Shown: in pieces, positions 43,600 to 54,169 of the stretch | Layout: each line of letters opens with the position of its first letter | How positions within the stretch are numbered: position 1 is the first letter of the stretch | Source: Theocolax elegans | Lineage: Eukaryota > Arthropoda > Insecta > Hymenoptera > Cerocephalidae | Length of the DNA: 64,000 bases | Reading direction: 5' to 3' | Assembly (NCBI GenBank): GCA_026168455.1 | Contig: CM047425.1 | Location: 47,192,362-47,256,361, forward strand | Position numbers and translations under genes: made by a program | Notes under the pieces: model-generated | What the model saw: only the letters and a program-made list of their open reading frames with translations | What the model was told of the DNA's origin: nothing | Database searches by the model: none

Positions 43600-44727
43600 G
43601 AAATGCAACAGTACGTAAAAAAAGACTCTAATAACGAAAAGACTTTTATCTCTGAAACTGAAAAAGTATGTTTATGGGAGTTTTTAATAAAATAAAGCAC
43701 TTACTCGTTGAACAATTTTATTTGTTTAAAAATTACTATTAGAAACACTGCTTTAACTTTATTACAATTTATAAAAAAAAATTGACGCGCAGAAGTTTTA
43801 ATAATTTGAAAAAATAAGCGAGAAAAGTATTTTTTGCGAAGTGAAATGGTGCAACGTAAATTTGTTATTTATATAGGGAGATTTAGTCAACCAATAAAAG
43901 AAAAAAAAATCAATTAAATCTTATATAACTTATGAACGTTTGTTGTTAAACGTTCAATAATCCCTCGGTGGCAACCATGTCGTTAACTGCGTTTTCCAAA
44001 TGCAATCAAAAAAGTTGAAAATAAAAAGAAAAAAAAAAATATAAGATTTAATAAAATCAAATCAAAAAAAGAAAAAATTTCGTGCATTTTATAATAAACC
44101 TTATGATTATATGGATATTAAATAATATTGAATAATAAAATCAATATCACATGCGGAAAGTCAACGTTGTCGAGTATTGGTCATTTTTTCATTGGTTGCA
44201 TTTTTTCAAAATATTTATATATCGAAATTTTACGTATTAAAGGACTTGCAAATTTGGAACGTGAGAGGGATTTTGCATGCATAATAAATGAAAAATAACA
44301 GAAATTAAATTTGTTGGCCCTTGGCTCTTTTTCCAATTTATTCAAATACATATACATGAATTACACTTTGGGTTTAGAATTAATGTATATAATTTTATAA
44401 CTAAAAATTCGCATCGATTTATTCATTATTGATCGCGACGTGGCTCGAGATCATTTTTAATATAATTACGCGAATTCTCGAATCATGCACAAAAAAAAAT
44501 TTCAAAATGAATGCTCACTGATCTAATCTATAATCAGTAATCACGACGCGGAAACATAAAAGACTACTTTTCGTTCAATTTCTAAACTACAATCTAACGC
44601 GAGACGGAATAACGAAATTTTCTACTATCTGTTATCGAAGTTCAAAATCAAATAAAAATCAATCGTGGCGCGGGAGATAAACTTTCTCCGAATTCCTGGT
44701 TAGCGATTGCTAAATTAATATAGAACC
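43600..44727. other. Unassigned AT-rich stretch
   Basis: No coding region, RNA or repeat is recognised. Several GC-richer phrases (for example near 44430 and 44540) may be fragments of old elements. Confidence 0.35.
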
Positions 44728-45237
44728 TTAAGGTTCACCCAGCCTAGCCCTAGGCATCGGCGTCATCCTTACGGATGGGGTGCACTTAAGGGGATGTCGT
44801 ACCCGACAAAAAATTGTTGTGCAGGTCCGCGCTTTCTATTTTATCGATACCCTATATAAAACTAACTTAACAGAAATCATATGTGGCGCCCTCTGTATTA
44901 TATACTAATACATATTTGTTTGCATGCCCACAGATGGCGCTAACAAGCGTTAACCTAATATAAGATAGAACACAACGCTAGTAAAAGTAATTACAAAATT
45001 GATTGTAAAAAAATATAAATTACTGTAAAAGTAAATGAATAGTATACTGCAAAACTTATAAACGTATCTAATTGGTTTATCCGATTGGAATGGACTGGAG
45101 AAATGGCAAATTATATTTACAAATTATTTTTATATTATACATGTGTAATGTTAATTCTAAAAATTAAAGTAATAACATCTATGTACTATCACTGCACTTT
45201 GCATACACTTTATTTGTACTGTATTACTGTATTTGTA

Positions 45238-45447
45238 CTTTATGGTAACGTGTACTGTACGTACACTTTATGAATTGTGTATTGTACGTACACTTTATAT
45301 GGTACCGTGTACTGTACGTATACTTTATGGTAACGTGTACTGTACGTACACTTTATGGTAACGTGTACTGTACGTACACTTTTTGGTAACGTGTACTGTA
45401 CGTACACTTTATGGTAACATGTACTGCACGTACATCTTATGGTAACC
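45238..45447. repeat. 28-bp minisatellite, about seven copies
   Basis: The unit is GGTAACGTGTACTGTACGTA plus CACTTTAT, with small variants. Each unit contains GTACGTAC-type palindromes. The open minus-strand frame across it merely reflects the unit length. Confidence 0.9.
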
Positions 45448-46320
45448 AAATGTCAGTCGGTATTGTACTTTACAATTTTCACTTTAATTTGTATTGCAAT
45501 TTAATTGTAAATTTTGATTTATAATTAATTATAACAAAAGTTACGCATAATATATTCATCTACTAAAATTACAATTTTCTTATCAGTGTTACGTACATTA
45601 TAATTTTCAATAAACTTAAAAAATGATCTATTATTGTATATAATTAAATTTTTAATCCAGTTCAATTTCCATTACCGCCGTTTATCTCATATATTTTGTA
45701 GAGTTTTAGTACCCTTCATTCCTGATAAAAAAAATATGTACCATTACTTTAACTTAATAAAATTTTCATAATAATAAACTTTCTGAATGGTACTAGCGTC
45801 TGCTTTTTAAAATTAAGTTTAAATTGTTAAAGTTTTCTACAACTTATAATATTAATAAAGTAAGTATTTCTGAATAATCTCCATAATTTTATCAACTAAT
45901 TGGTATGTTTAAATGAATTTTTTAATCACTACTAAATTAAGCAATGAGCAAAACGGTTATTGGTAAACAACAAGTAAACCTACTTCTATGGAGTCCGTTG
46001 ATGGAGGGACCGTTGAATCACATGTGATTTTATCTTTATATACAATTTTGATTGTTTCATTAAGTTTATTTATGTTAACTTTTATGCACTATAATTAATG
46101 CACATGTAGATTATAAAATGGATATTTACTATGATACTGTTGCACAACTGATAATATATAATACATGGTTAATACATAACCTAATGGAATTAGTAGGAGG
46201 TGCGTGTAATCGTCGAGTCGAACTGTGCACGCACCTTCTAGAGGAAACCGTCGTCTGCTAGTTCCTAATAAGCTCAATCGAGATATGGCTATTAATACAA
46301 AATAGTTTTCTATATACATT

Positions 46321-46460
46321 TTGTGACGATCACGTAGGGTATTAGGGCATGGCGACAAGGGCGAAATAAACGATTGATAAAAATAGTAATAATTTATTAT
46401 AATAATAGATAAAGGATATTGGGCGCCAGCCGCGTATAATTTTGGCGAAATTATAAAACG
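46321..46460 (-). repeat. LTR fragment related to the gag-only element
   Basis: TGTGACGATCAC, an AT-rich AATAATTTATTATAAT block and GGGCGCCAGCCGCG appear in the same order as at the start of the solo LTR at 56153 (TGTGACGCTGCA, then GGGCGCCAGCCGCG). The middle is diverged and the far end is not found. It may be a diverged LTR of a sister family. Confidence 0.4.
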
Positions 46461-46686
46461 AGATGGGAAGCATACTTACAAAAGAAAGAATAATGCACTG
46501 CACTTATAACGAAAGCGTGCATCCACCTTGTCAGTATAGAGGAGCATATCCTGGGTTGACGCTTGCAATGTTGCTTTCCTGACACACACACACACACAAT
46601 GTAGTCCGCCACGGGAAAATGAAGGACAATAGCAATCGTATTGCCAACACGACGCCAACGTTGCCGCGATGGCGTACTGAAGAGCT

Positions 46687-48883
46687 CTCACGAGCTTCGA
46701 CAGGCTCGTTCACTGCTTCGCTGGACGGGCCCGATGTGCGCGCGCAACTTGCGTCGAACGGTCCGTCGACCGCCGTCGTCCAGCGCGCATCGTACGGTGA
46801 GTCTTCGCGTTCGTCCGGATATAGCCTCATTTATTGTACAAGGTTTTAAATTTATTTTATAACAATGTCTTTGTAGCTGAATAGACAACTATTTGTTTTT
46901 AAAAATGTACGTCTTTTTCTCGGCAGACTTCGGCGGTTATTAAAATCTACTCTCGAAGAACCTGCGAGTGATAGAGAGCACACTCGGCGCGTCGTTCAGA
47001 TTGTCTCGCCTCGCAGATATCTATCGAGAACTAAAAAGCAAACACATAATATATTATAACAATTTTATCTTTTTTTTATAGCAGTGTTTGTGTAGGTAAA
47101 CCGAAAAATATTTATAGTAATATATACAAACAAAATACTTTTTCTCGGATAGCTGCGTTTTAGTTCTCGATGGATATCTACGAGGCGAGACAGTCTGGAT
47201 GACGCGCCGAGAGTGTCTCGCCTCGTAGATATCCACCGATATATTATAAGCATACACAAAATATATAGTAACAAATTTTATATTTTTATTATAGCAGTGT
47301 TTGTGAATGTAAACCGAAAATTATTTTTAGTATTTTATATATACAAAAAATACTTTTTCTCGGATGGCTGCTTTTTAGTTCTCGATGGATATCTACGAGG
47401 CGAGACAATCTGGACGACGCGCCGAGAGTGTCTCGCCTCGTAGATATCCACCGATATGTTATAAGCAAACACATAATATATTGTAACAAATTTTATATTT
47501 TTATTATAGGAGTGTTTGTGAATGTAAACCGAAATAGTATTTTTAGTTAATCGTAGAACTCTTGTTGTAATAGGTGCAGAATAATGAAATTTGAGGGTAA
47601 GATAGTTGATGAAATATGCTATCTGGGAAAATTAAAGTTATGAGTTCAAGGTCATTTTATGACCTTCAAAATGAGATCAAACATGTTAGTTTTATGAAAA
47701 AATTTAGTTTCTTCTTATTAAAATGAGTAAAAATGTTAAATTATAATATATTATATAGATATTTGAAATATTTTTGTCTGCTGATTAGAACTGCTGAACT
47801 AAAAAAATCGAATCACTTTTTGCTCTTAAAAAACGCAGTAGGTTAATTCTTGAAAGTTCCTTAGAAAACTTAGAACTGAACGGGTTCATGAGTGTGTGTA
47901 TATATATATATATATACACACACACATACTACTATATATCTCACGAGCTTCGACAGGCTCGTTCACTGCTTCGCTGGACGGGCCCGATGTGCGCGCGCAA
48001 CTTGCGTCGAACGGTCCGTCGACCGCCGTCGTCCAGCGCGCATCGTACGGTGAGTCTTCGCGTTCGTCCGGATATAGCCTCATTTATTGTACAAGGTTTT
48101 AAATTTATTTTATAACAATGTTTTGTAGCTGAATAGACAACTATTTGTTTTAAAAATGTACGTCTTTTTCTCGGCAGACTTCGGCGGTTATTAAAATCTA
48201 CTCTCGAAGAACCTGCGAGTGATAGAGAGCACACTCGGCGCGTCGTTCAGATTGTCTCGCCTCGCAGATATCTATCGAGAACTAAAAAGCAAACACATAA
48301 TATATTATAACAATTTTATCTTTTTTTTATAGCAGTGTTTGTGTAGGTAAACCGAAAAATATTTATAGTAATATATACAAACAAAATACTTTTTCTCGGA
48401 TAGCTGCGTTTTAGTTCTCGATGGATATCTACGAGGCGAGACAATCTGGACGACGCGCCGAGAGTGTCTCGCCTCGTAGATATCCACCGATATGTTATAA
48501 GCAAACACATAATATATTGTAACAAATTTTATATTTTTATTATAGGAGTGTTTGTGAATGTAAACCGAAATTATTTTTAGTATTTTATATATACAAAAAA
48601 TACTTTTTCTCGGATGGCTGCTTTTTAGTTCTCGATGGATATCTACGAGGCGAGACAATCTGGACGACGCGCCGAGAGTGTCTCGCCTCGTAGATATCCA
48701 CCGATATGTTATAAGCAAACACATAATATATTGTAACAAATTTTATATTATTTTATAGCAGTGTTTGTGAATGTAAACCGAAAATTATTTTTAGTATTTT
48801 ATATATACAAAAAATACTTTTTCTCGGATGGCTGCTTTTTAGTTCTCGATGGATATCTACGAGGCGAGACAATCTGGACGACG
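46687..48883. repeat. Tandem duplication of hairpin-satellite block (about 1.25 kb)
   Basis: A GC-rich segment (CACGAGCTTCGACAGGCTCG.., ending before a donor-like CGGTGAGTC) and the hairpin monomers after it occur at 46687-47938 and again at 47939-48883. The junction lies in TA/CA repeats after a partial Transib-like arm (47552-47930). Monomers of about 230-260 bp each hold a 22-bp stem, TGGATATCTACGAGGCGAGA plus CA and its reverse complement, around GACGACGCGCCGAGAG. Variants lie at 46940-47030 and 50190-50260. There is no coding function. Confidence 0.85.
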
Positions 48884-49268
48884 CACTATGGGAAAAAGGT
48901 AAGAATTTTGTCCTAAAATCGTAGAACTCTTGTTGTAATAGGTGCAGAATAATGAAATTTGAGGGTAAGATAGTTGATGAAATATGCTATCTGGGAAAAT
49001 TAAAGTTATGAGTTCAAGGTCATTTTATGACCTTCAAAAATGAGATCAAACATGTTAGTTTTATGAAAAAATTTAGTTTCTTCTTATTAAAATGAGTAAA
49101 AATGTTAAATTATAATATATTATATAGATATTTTGAAATATTTTTGTCTGCTGATTAGAACTGCTGAACTAAAAAAATCGAATCACTTTTTGCTCTTAAA
49201 AAACGCAGTAGGTTAATTCTTGAAAGTTCCTTAGAAAACTTAGAACTGAACGGGTTCATGAGTGTGTG

Positions 49269-49302
<34 letters not shown>

Positions 49303-49583
49303 TACTATATATATAGTATGTATATACTATATATATATATGTGTGTGTGTGTGTGTGGGTGGGACTATACAAATATACAAATGTTGTTTATATTTACTTT
49401 ATGTTTACTTATGTCTACCAAAGAATTTACATAAAATGTATTTTTATGAGATAAATTTACTACAATTATTTAACAATCTCGTATAAAAACTAATCCAAAA
49501 CACACGCATACTCCCACACATAGTCCCACCCACACACACACACACACATATATATATATAGTATATACATACTATATATAGTA

Positions 49584-49619
<36 letters not shown>

Positions 49620-50004
49620 CACACACTCATGAACCCGTTCAGTTCTAAGTTTTCTAAGGAACTTTCAAGAATTAACCTACTGCGTTTTTTAAGAGCAAAA
49701 AGTGATTCGATTTTTTTAGTTCAGCAGTTCTAATCAGCAGACAAAAATATTTCAAAATATCTATATAATATATTATAATTTAACATTTTTACTTATTTTA
49801 ATAAGAAGAAACTAAATTTTTTCATAAAACTAACATGTTTGATCTCATTTTTGAAGGTCATAAAATGACCTTGAACTCATAACTTTAATTTTCCCAGATA
49901 GCATATTTCATCAACTATCTTACCCTCAAATTTCATTATTCTGCACCTATCACAACAAGAGTTCTACGATTTTAGGACAAAATTCTTACCTTTTTCCCAT
50001 AGTG
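48884..50004. mobile_element. Transib-like foldback element, 1121 bp
   Basis: The ends are CACTATGGGAAAAAGG and its exact reverse complement. The arms of about 400 bp are nearly identical, and the centre is TA/CA repeat plus about 200 bp. The flanking CGACG (48879-48883 and 50005-50009) is a 5-bp duplication, proven by the uninterrupted CTGGACGACGCGCCGAG in sibling satellite monomers. A CACWATG-type end and a 5-bp GC-rich target are hallmarks of Transib elements. No transposase is encoded. Confidence 0.75.
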
Positions 50005-50269
50005 CGACGCGCCGAGAGTGTCTCGCCTCGTAGATATCCACTGATATGTTATAAGCACACACATAATATATTGTAACAAATTTTATATTTTTATTATAGC
50101 AGTGTTTGTGTAGGTAAACCGAAAATTATTTTTAGTCATGTATTCACAGTAATACTATTTCTTGGAAGACTTCAGCGATTGATTATTGTCGCGGGTAACC
50201 TGCGAGGCGAGACACGCTCGGCGCGTCGCTGAGATTGTCTCGCCTCGCAGGTATCCGTCGAATAGCTAT

Positions 50270-51890
50270 TAAATTATTACTAATTGCTGCACAATGTTAT
50301 GGAGTGGAATCGATTTTTATTTTCTTATTATCATTTTGTCCTTATTGATATTAATTTTGAAATTTTCAGTTACTATATAGCCAACGTTAAACTATCCGAA
50401 TTGACATAAAAAAACCAACAAAATACGGTATTTCAAATAAAAGTGATAAAAGTGGATAGCACATACTTTTTTAGAACTGATGTATAACGGAGAAACGTTT
50501 ATTCCATCCAGAATATATAATACAAGCTTTCTACCGTCTTAGTATTCATCGTATTTTTCTTTTAATTTTTTGTCGTGCACTTTTGTCTGCTTTTTTAGTA
50601 TTCCTACTTTTACCAATATCGTGAACTTATGTATCTGCACCGTTTTTACAATATTAAAATAAATCGTTGTTGCCTGTTGACAAAGAGAGGTTATGTTTCA
50701 ACTCGAATTTTTCTAATTTTAACGATATTTTATCATAAATTCAACTTTTGTACTTGTTATACACTTAAAATGTATATTAATAATATGCCTCTAACCTGTT
50801 TTCTAGCTGCCATTATGTTAAATAATTGGAATTAAACAAATAGTGCACTCAACATTCAGTGTCGACATAGTACAATGTATTTGAAAGTACGAAGTGCGTG
50901 CGGCAGACGGCCCAAATCGGTGCACGCTCCTCCTATAGAATCCCTCGCTGTAGACTGAGAGAGGTTATGTTTCAATTCGTATTTTTCAAATTTTAACGAT
51001 ATATAGCCATAAATTCAACTTTTGTACTTTTAATTTACTTTAAATCTATTCTAAAAATGTTCCTCTACCCCGTTTTGTAGCTGTCATTATGTTAAGTAAT
51101 TGGAATTAAACAAATAATGCACCCAACATTCAGTGTCGGTACAGTACAATGTATTTGAAATTACGATGTGCGTGCGGCAAACGGCCCGATCGTGCACGGA
51201 CCTCCTATAGAATCCGTCGCCTATTCCACCACGAATGAAATAATACATAACTGGAAACGCTTAGCGTCGCCACCTACTGGTGGATTTTCAAACTACGTAG
51301 CTAAACTTTTTCTTACTCTTCGGTCTGCTAAATTACACAATTTTAGAAGGAATGAATATCTTTTTTATTTTTCAAATAATTTTTCAATTGATTATGTATT
51401 CCTCTAGGTTTTACTGAAAAATGGTTCTAAGGTAATGTAAAATGTTGCCTCTACTTTGTTTCTTGATGCTTGTAATTGCAATCTATATTTATTTCCATCA
51501 CAAATATCTAGTACCAGCTTCCCAACGTCTTTGTATCAGTCGTATTTTTCAATTTATTTCTTCATCATGCACTTTTGACTGTTTTGTTTAGTGTTCCAAC
51601 ATTTATCAATATCGTGAAATTGTGCGCCTGCACTGTATTTGTTAGAAATCTATCCAGTTTTTACAAAATTCAATTAAATCGTTGTTGCCTGTTAACTAAG
51701 AGAGGTTATGTTTGAGATCGTATTTTTCAAATTATAAGCACATTTTAGCATAATTCAAACTTTTGTACTTATAATTTATTTAATATATGTATTACAAATA
51801 TGCCTCCACTGCGTTTGTAGGTTGTCATTGTATTAGATAATAGTAATAGGAGAAATAGTGCGTGTACTATACAGGTGTCGGCATAGTAAG
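50270..51890. repeat. Complex tandem repeats, nested periods
   Basis: GAGAGGTTATGTTT recurs at about 50684, 50958 and 51702. The first two start adjacent units of about 274 bp, and a longer period near 1.03 kb is shown by AATCGTTGTTGCCTGTT at about 50661 and 51677. Units include a GTGCACG..CCTCCTATAGAATCC block. The repeats are diverged and non-coding. Confidence 0.65.
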
Positions 51891-52056
51891 ATTTAATTCA
51901 GGTATGGCATCCCCTTAAGGATAAGAGTCGGAACTCTTTTACCTGTTTAAAAAAAAGAAATTTCGCAGTCCCACGTAAAAACACGGGACCACTCGGGGCC
52001 TGTCACCGCTAGGGCTACCCAGCTCCTAAAAAGGGAAGGAATGATGATTAAGGTTC

Positions 52057-52814
52057 TCTACAATCCATTATACTCACTGCTGCAATCTTCGTAATCAAAC
52101 AAAACTCCTACAGATCTCTGTTCTTTGGCTGTTCGGGCGTCACTGTCGAGAATCCTCGGCGATACTAAGCTCCCGAGTAAATTATCTCGCTGTATTAGAT
52201 AAGAGACTAGATAATCTTGTGCGCGAAGGGTTTATTTTAATTACGCATATATTAGGCACGCGCACCTAGATATTCCAAGATATTTTATTAATTTATAACT
52301 TTTCTTTGTTAATTATTATGGTAGAAAAGAAATTATTGATTTATTGAATGTAGGAGTGTTAAATTCGATTTCGTAAATGCAATAGTAAAAATAAATTGTT
52401 CAATTTATTAATGTTTTTAATAATAATAGAAAAAAAAAGATTAGATTAATTAATACTCATACACGTGTTATCGGTCTTCTCTTTGTGCGGATCTTCGTCG
52501 TCGTACACAAACTTGGCGACCACACGTCGCGGTAAAGGGAGTCACGCATAAGCGTAGAGTGTCGAAATATATTATTATTCCCTTTTCGCGGATTTTACTT
52601 ATTTATTTATTATTTTTTTCTTTTTTATAAAATAGGACTGTTGCAATGGAATAAAAACAGTTTATTGTTGTGCTCATAGATAGAATAAAAAGATTTTCTG
52701 GACGCGAGCTGGTTGGGAAATAAACGCTAACCTAATATATACATATATATATATGTAAGGAAAACATCCTTAGTCTATTTGAGTTGCGCGCGTGTAGGTC
52801 GGTAAATCAGATCT
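52057..52814. other. Unassigned stretch
   Basis: No gene is recognised. TTGGCGACCACACGTCGCGG at about 52513 resembles a retroelement primer site, but no LTR structure was found around it. Segment 52735-52760 is a TA repeat. Confidence 0.35.
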
Positions 52815-52890
52815 TTTTTTTTTATTATTTTAACGTCGCTCTTTTTATGCTCCCAAACCGGTGCTAATCAGCGACGGAGGTCATGCGATC
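52815..52890 (-). mobile_element. Short poly(A) retroposon, copy 2
   Basis: It has the same sequence as 42808-42919 (TCTTTTTATGCTCCCAAACC, then GTGCTAATCAGCGACGGAGG) with a T-run at its left, and is shorter at the right. ATCAGATCT flanks both sides (52806-52814, 52891-52899). It was inserted independently of copy 1. Confidence 0.8.
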
Positions 52891-52899
52891 ATCAGATCT

Positions 52900-53174
52900 T
52901 TTAATATACCGACAGGTAAAATTTGCAGATAGGGAATGGCACGTGCCAATCAGTACGGTTAATAAAGATATACCGAAAACAATGAAAAAAACTTTATAAA
53001 AGTAATCTAAAGACAACCTTGTAAATAATAACATTGAATGTTGTTTCTTTGTTATTTACAGGTAAATAAACATTATTTATTAATTATGTATTTATACTTT
53101 GTATAAAATAATCAAATTCTTCGTTATTTACAGAGAAACAATTCATGTATTATTCTAACCTATAACCTATGAAC

Positions 53175-53210
<36 letters not shown>

Positions 53211-53212
53211 GA
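52900..53212. other. Unassigned AT-rich stretch ending in TA repeat
   Basis: Nothing is recognised apart from the TA microsatellite at 53177-53208. Confidence 0.4.
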
Positions 53213-53335
53213 CTATCAAGTCTAAACTAGTATAGACGTATAGTCGCATGAGTATGTAAATGGTAGCATAGCGCAGTGGTTAGCACGCTCGACTACAAAT
53301 ATGAACATTGTGTGTTCGAATCCCGACTCGGGATC
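53213..53335 (+). repeat. tRNA-like SINE head with upstream hairpin
   Basis: At 53262-53333 a tRNA-like sequence has an A box (TAGCGCAGTGGTTAGCACGC) and a B box (TGTGTTCGAATCCCGAC). The anticodon arm is poorly formed, so it is more likely a tRNA-derived repeat than a working tRNA gene. Just upstream, GACTATCAAGTCTA and TAGACGTATAGTC form a small imperfect hairpin. Confidence 0.5.
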
Positions 53336-54169
53336 ATTTTTTATTTGTTAAATTAAATTTATTTATAATAAATTCTATACAATAAGTATAGAATTTGGTG
53401 AAATATAATTTTATTTTTTATTTTAAGATGTCTTTTTTTTATACTCAAATTTTCAGCTCAGTCGGAGCACATTTGAGAATTTTCATAAATAATTGTTAAT
53501 TAAATAATTAAACAACATGGTTTAATTATTTATAATAAATATTATTTTGTTACAAATATGTTCTCTTAAGGCTGTTAATATAAAATCATATAAACTGCTT
53601 CTATAGCTAAAAGACAATAGAAGCATACAAAGGAACAGATGATGTGACGTCACTAATCGTAGAAGGGGAAGCTTCTCCAAGTCTAGATAAGCCACTGTCG
53701 CATCACGAGCTCCAGCATTCGCCGTCAAGCGGCACTTAAGAGAAAACCTGCGCTCCTCGCTGTGCTGCGGCCCCTTACTATTAAGGTGCCGTAACCTCAG
53801 CGTCCTTTTATAAATTCTACCTGTCCACTGTTATGTATGGAGGTAATATTCTCTCCATACATATCAGTATTTAATTTAAAGATGTATTCCTTAGACTAAG
53901 ATTAGTTAATAAATTAATTAATTTTGTTAATATAAAATAATCCTTTTTATTCCACACTCTCAATGAATGCTCTAACACACATTAATTAATAATACACAAT
54001 AATAATTAAGGTGACCTATGTGAGGTTACACTTATTTTCAGAAATAATACAACACAAGATACCTGCTAAATATAAATTACTTATGTATATGACGGGATAA
54101 ACGTGCCCGTCACAATATATATATATATATTTACAGGGTGATCCAGAAACATAGGAAACATATATATAT
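53336..54169. other. Unassigned stretch
   Basis: AT-rich with a GC-richer part at 53640-53830 that encodes no recognised product. A CAGGGTGATCCAGAAACAT phrase at about 54135 looks like the end of a mariner-type element cut by the next insertion. Confidence 0.4.

Larger units (their letters stand above)
44790..51914. mobile_element. Giant TTAA-flanked element, 7125 bp, no transposase
   Basis: The left end TTAA|GGGGATGTCGTACC and right end GGTATGGCATCCCC|TTAA are inverted repeats matching at 12 of 14 positions, with TTAA on both sides (44786-44789, 51915-51918). The site lies within a smaller retroposon that is rejoined by removing it. The interior is non-coding: a 28-bp minisatellite, an LTR-like fragment, a duplicated block of hairpin satellite, a Transib-like foldback and two levels of tandem repeats. 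Ends beginning GGGG resemble the Kolobok-type elements here, but no transposase trace is found. Confidence 0.65.
44737..52047 (+). mobile_element. Small retroposon (about 180 bp) split by the 7.1-kb TTAA element
   Basis: TTAAGGTTC is repeated at 44728-44736 and 52048-52056. Between them, once the TTAA element at 44790-51914 is removed, lies a GC-richer sequence beginning ACCCAGCCTAGCCCTAGGCA and ending in an ATGATGA tail, as some LINE-dependent retroposons have. The family is not recognised. Confidence 0.5.

Noticed and set aside
47886..48234. Frames MRLYPDEREDSPYD.. and their duplicates at 46531-46888
   Set aside because: They arise from a GC-rich block of the duplicated satellite unit, are open on several frames of both strands at once, and lack any start or motif support.
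49262..49626. Frames MCVYIYIYI.. on both strands
   Set aside because: They are translations of TA/CA microsatellite at the centre of the Transib-like palindrome.
52505..52535. Primer binding site of another LTR element
   Set aside because: TGGCGACC.. is suggestive, but no LTR pair, purine tract or coding region flanks it, and the following bases do not match a tRNA end I can name.
53262..53333. Functional tRNA gene
   Set aside because: The A and B boxes are good, but the acceptor and anticodon stems pair poorly; a tRNA-derived repeat is more likely.
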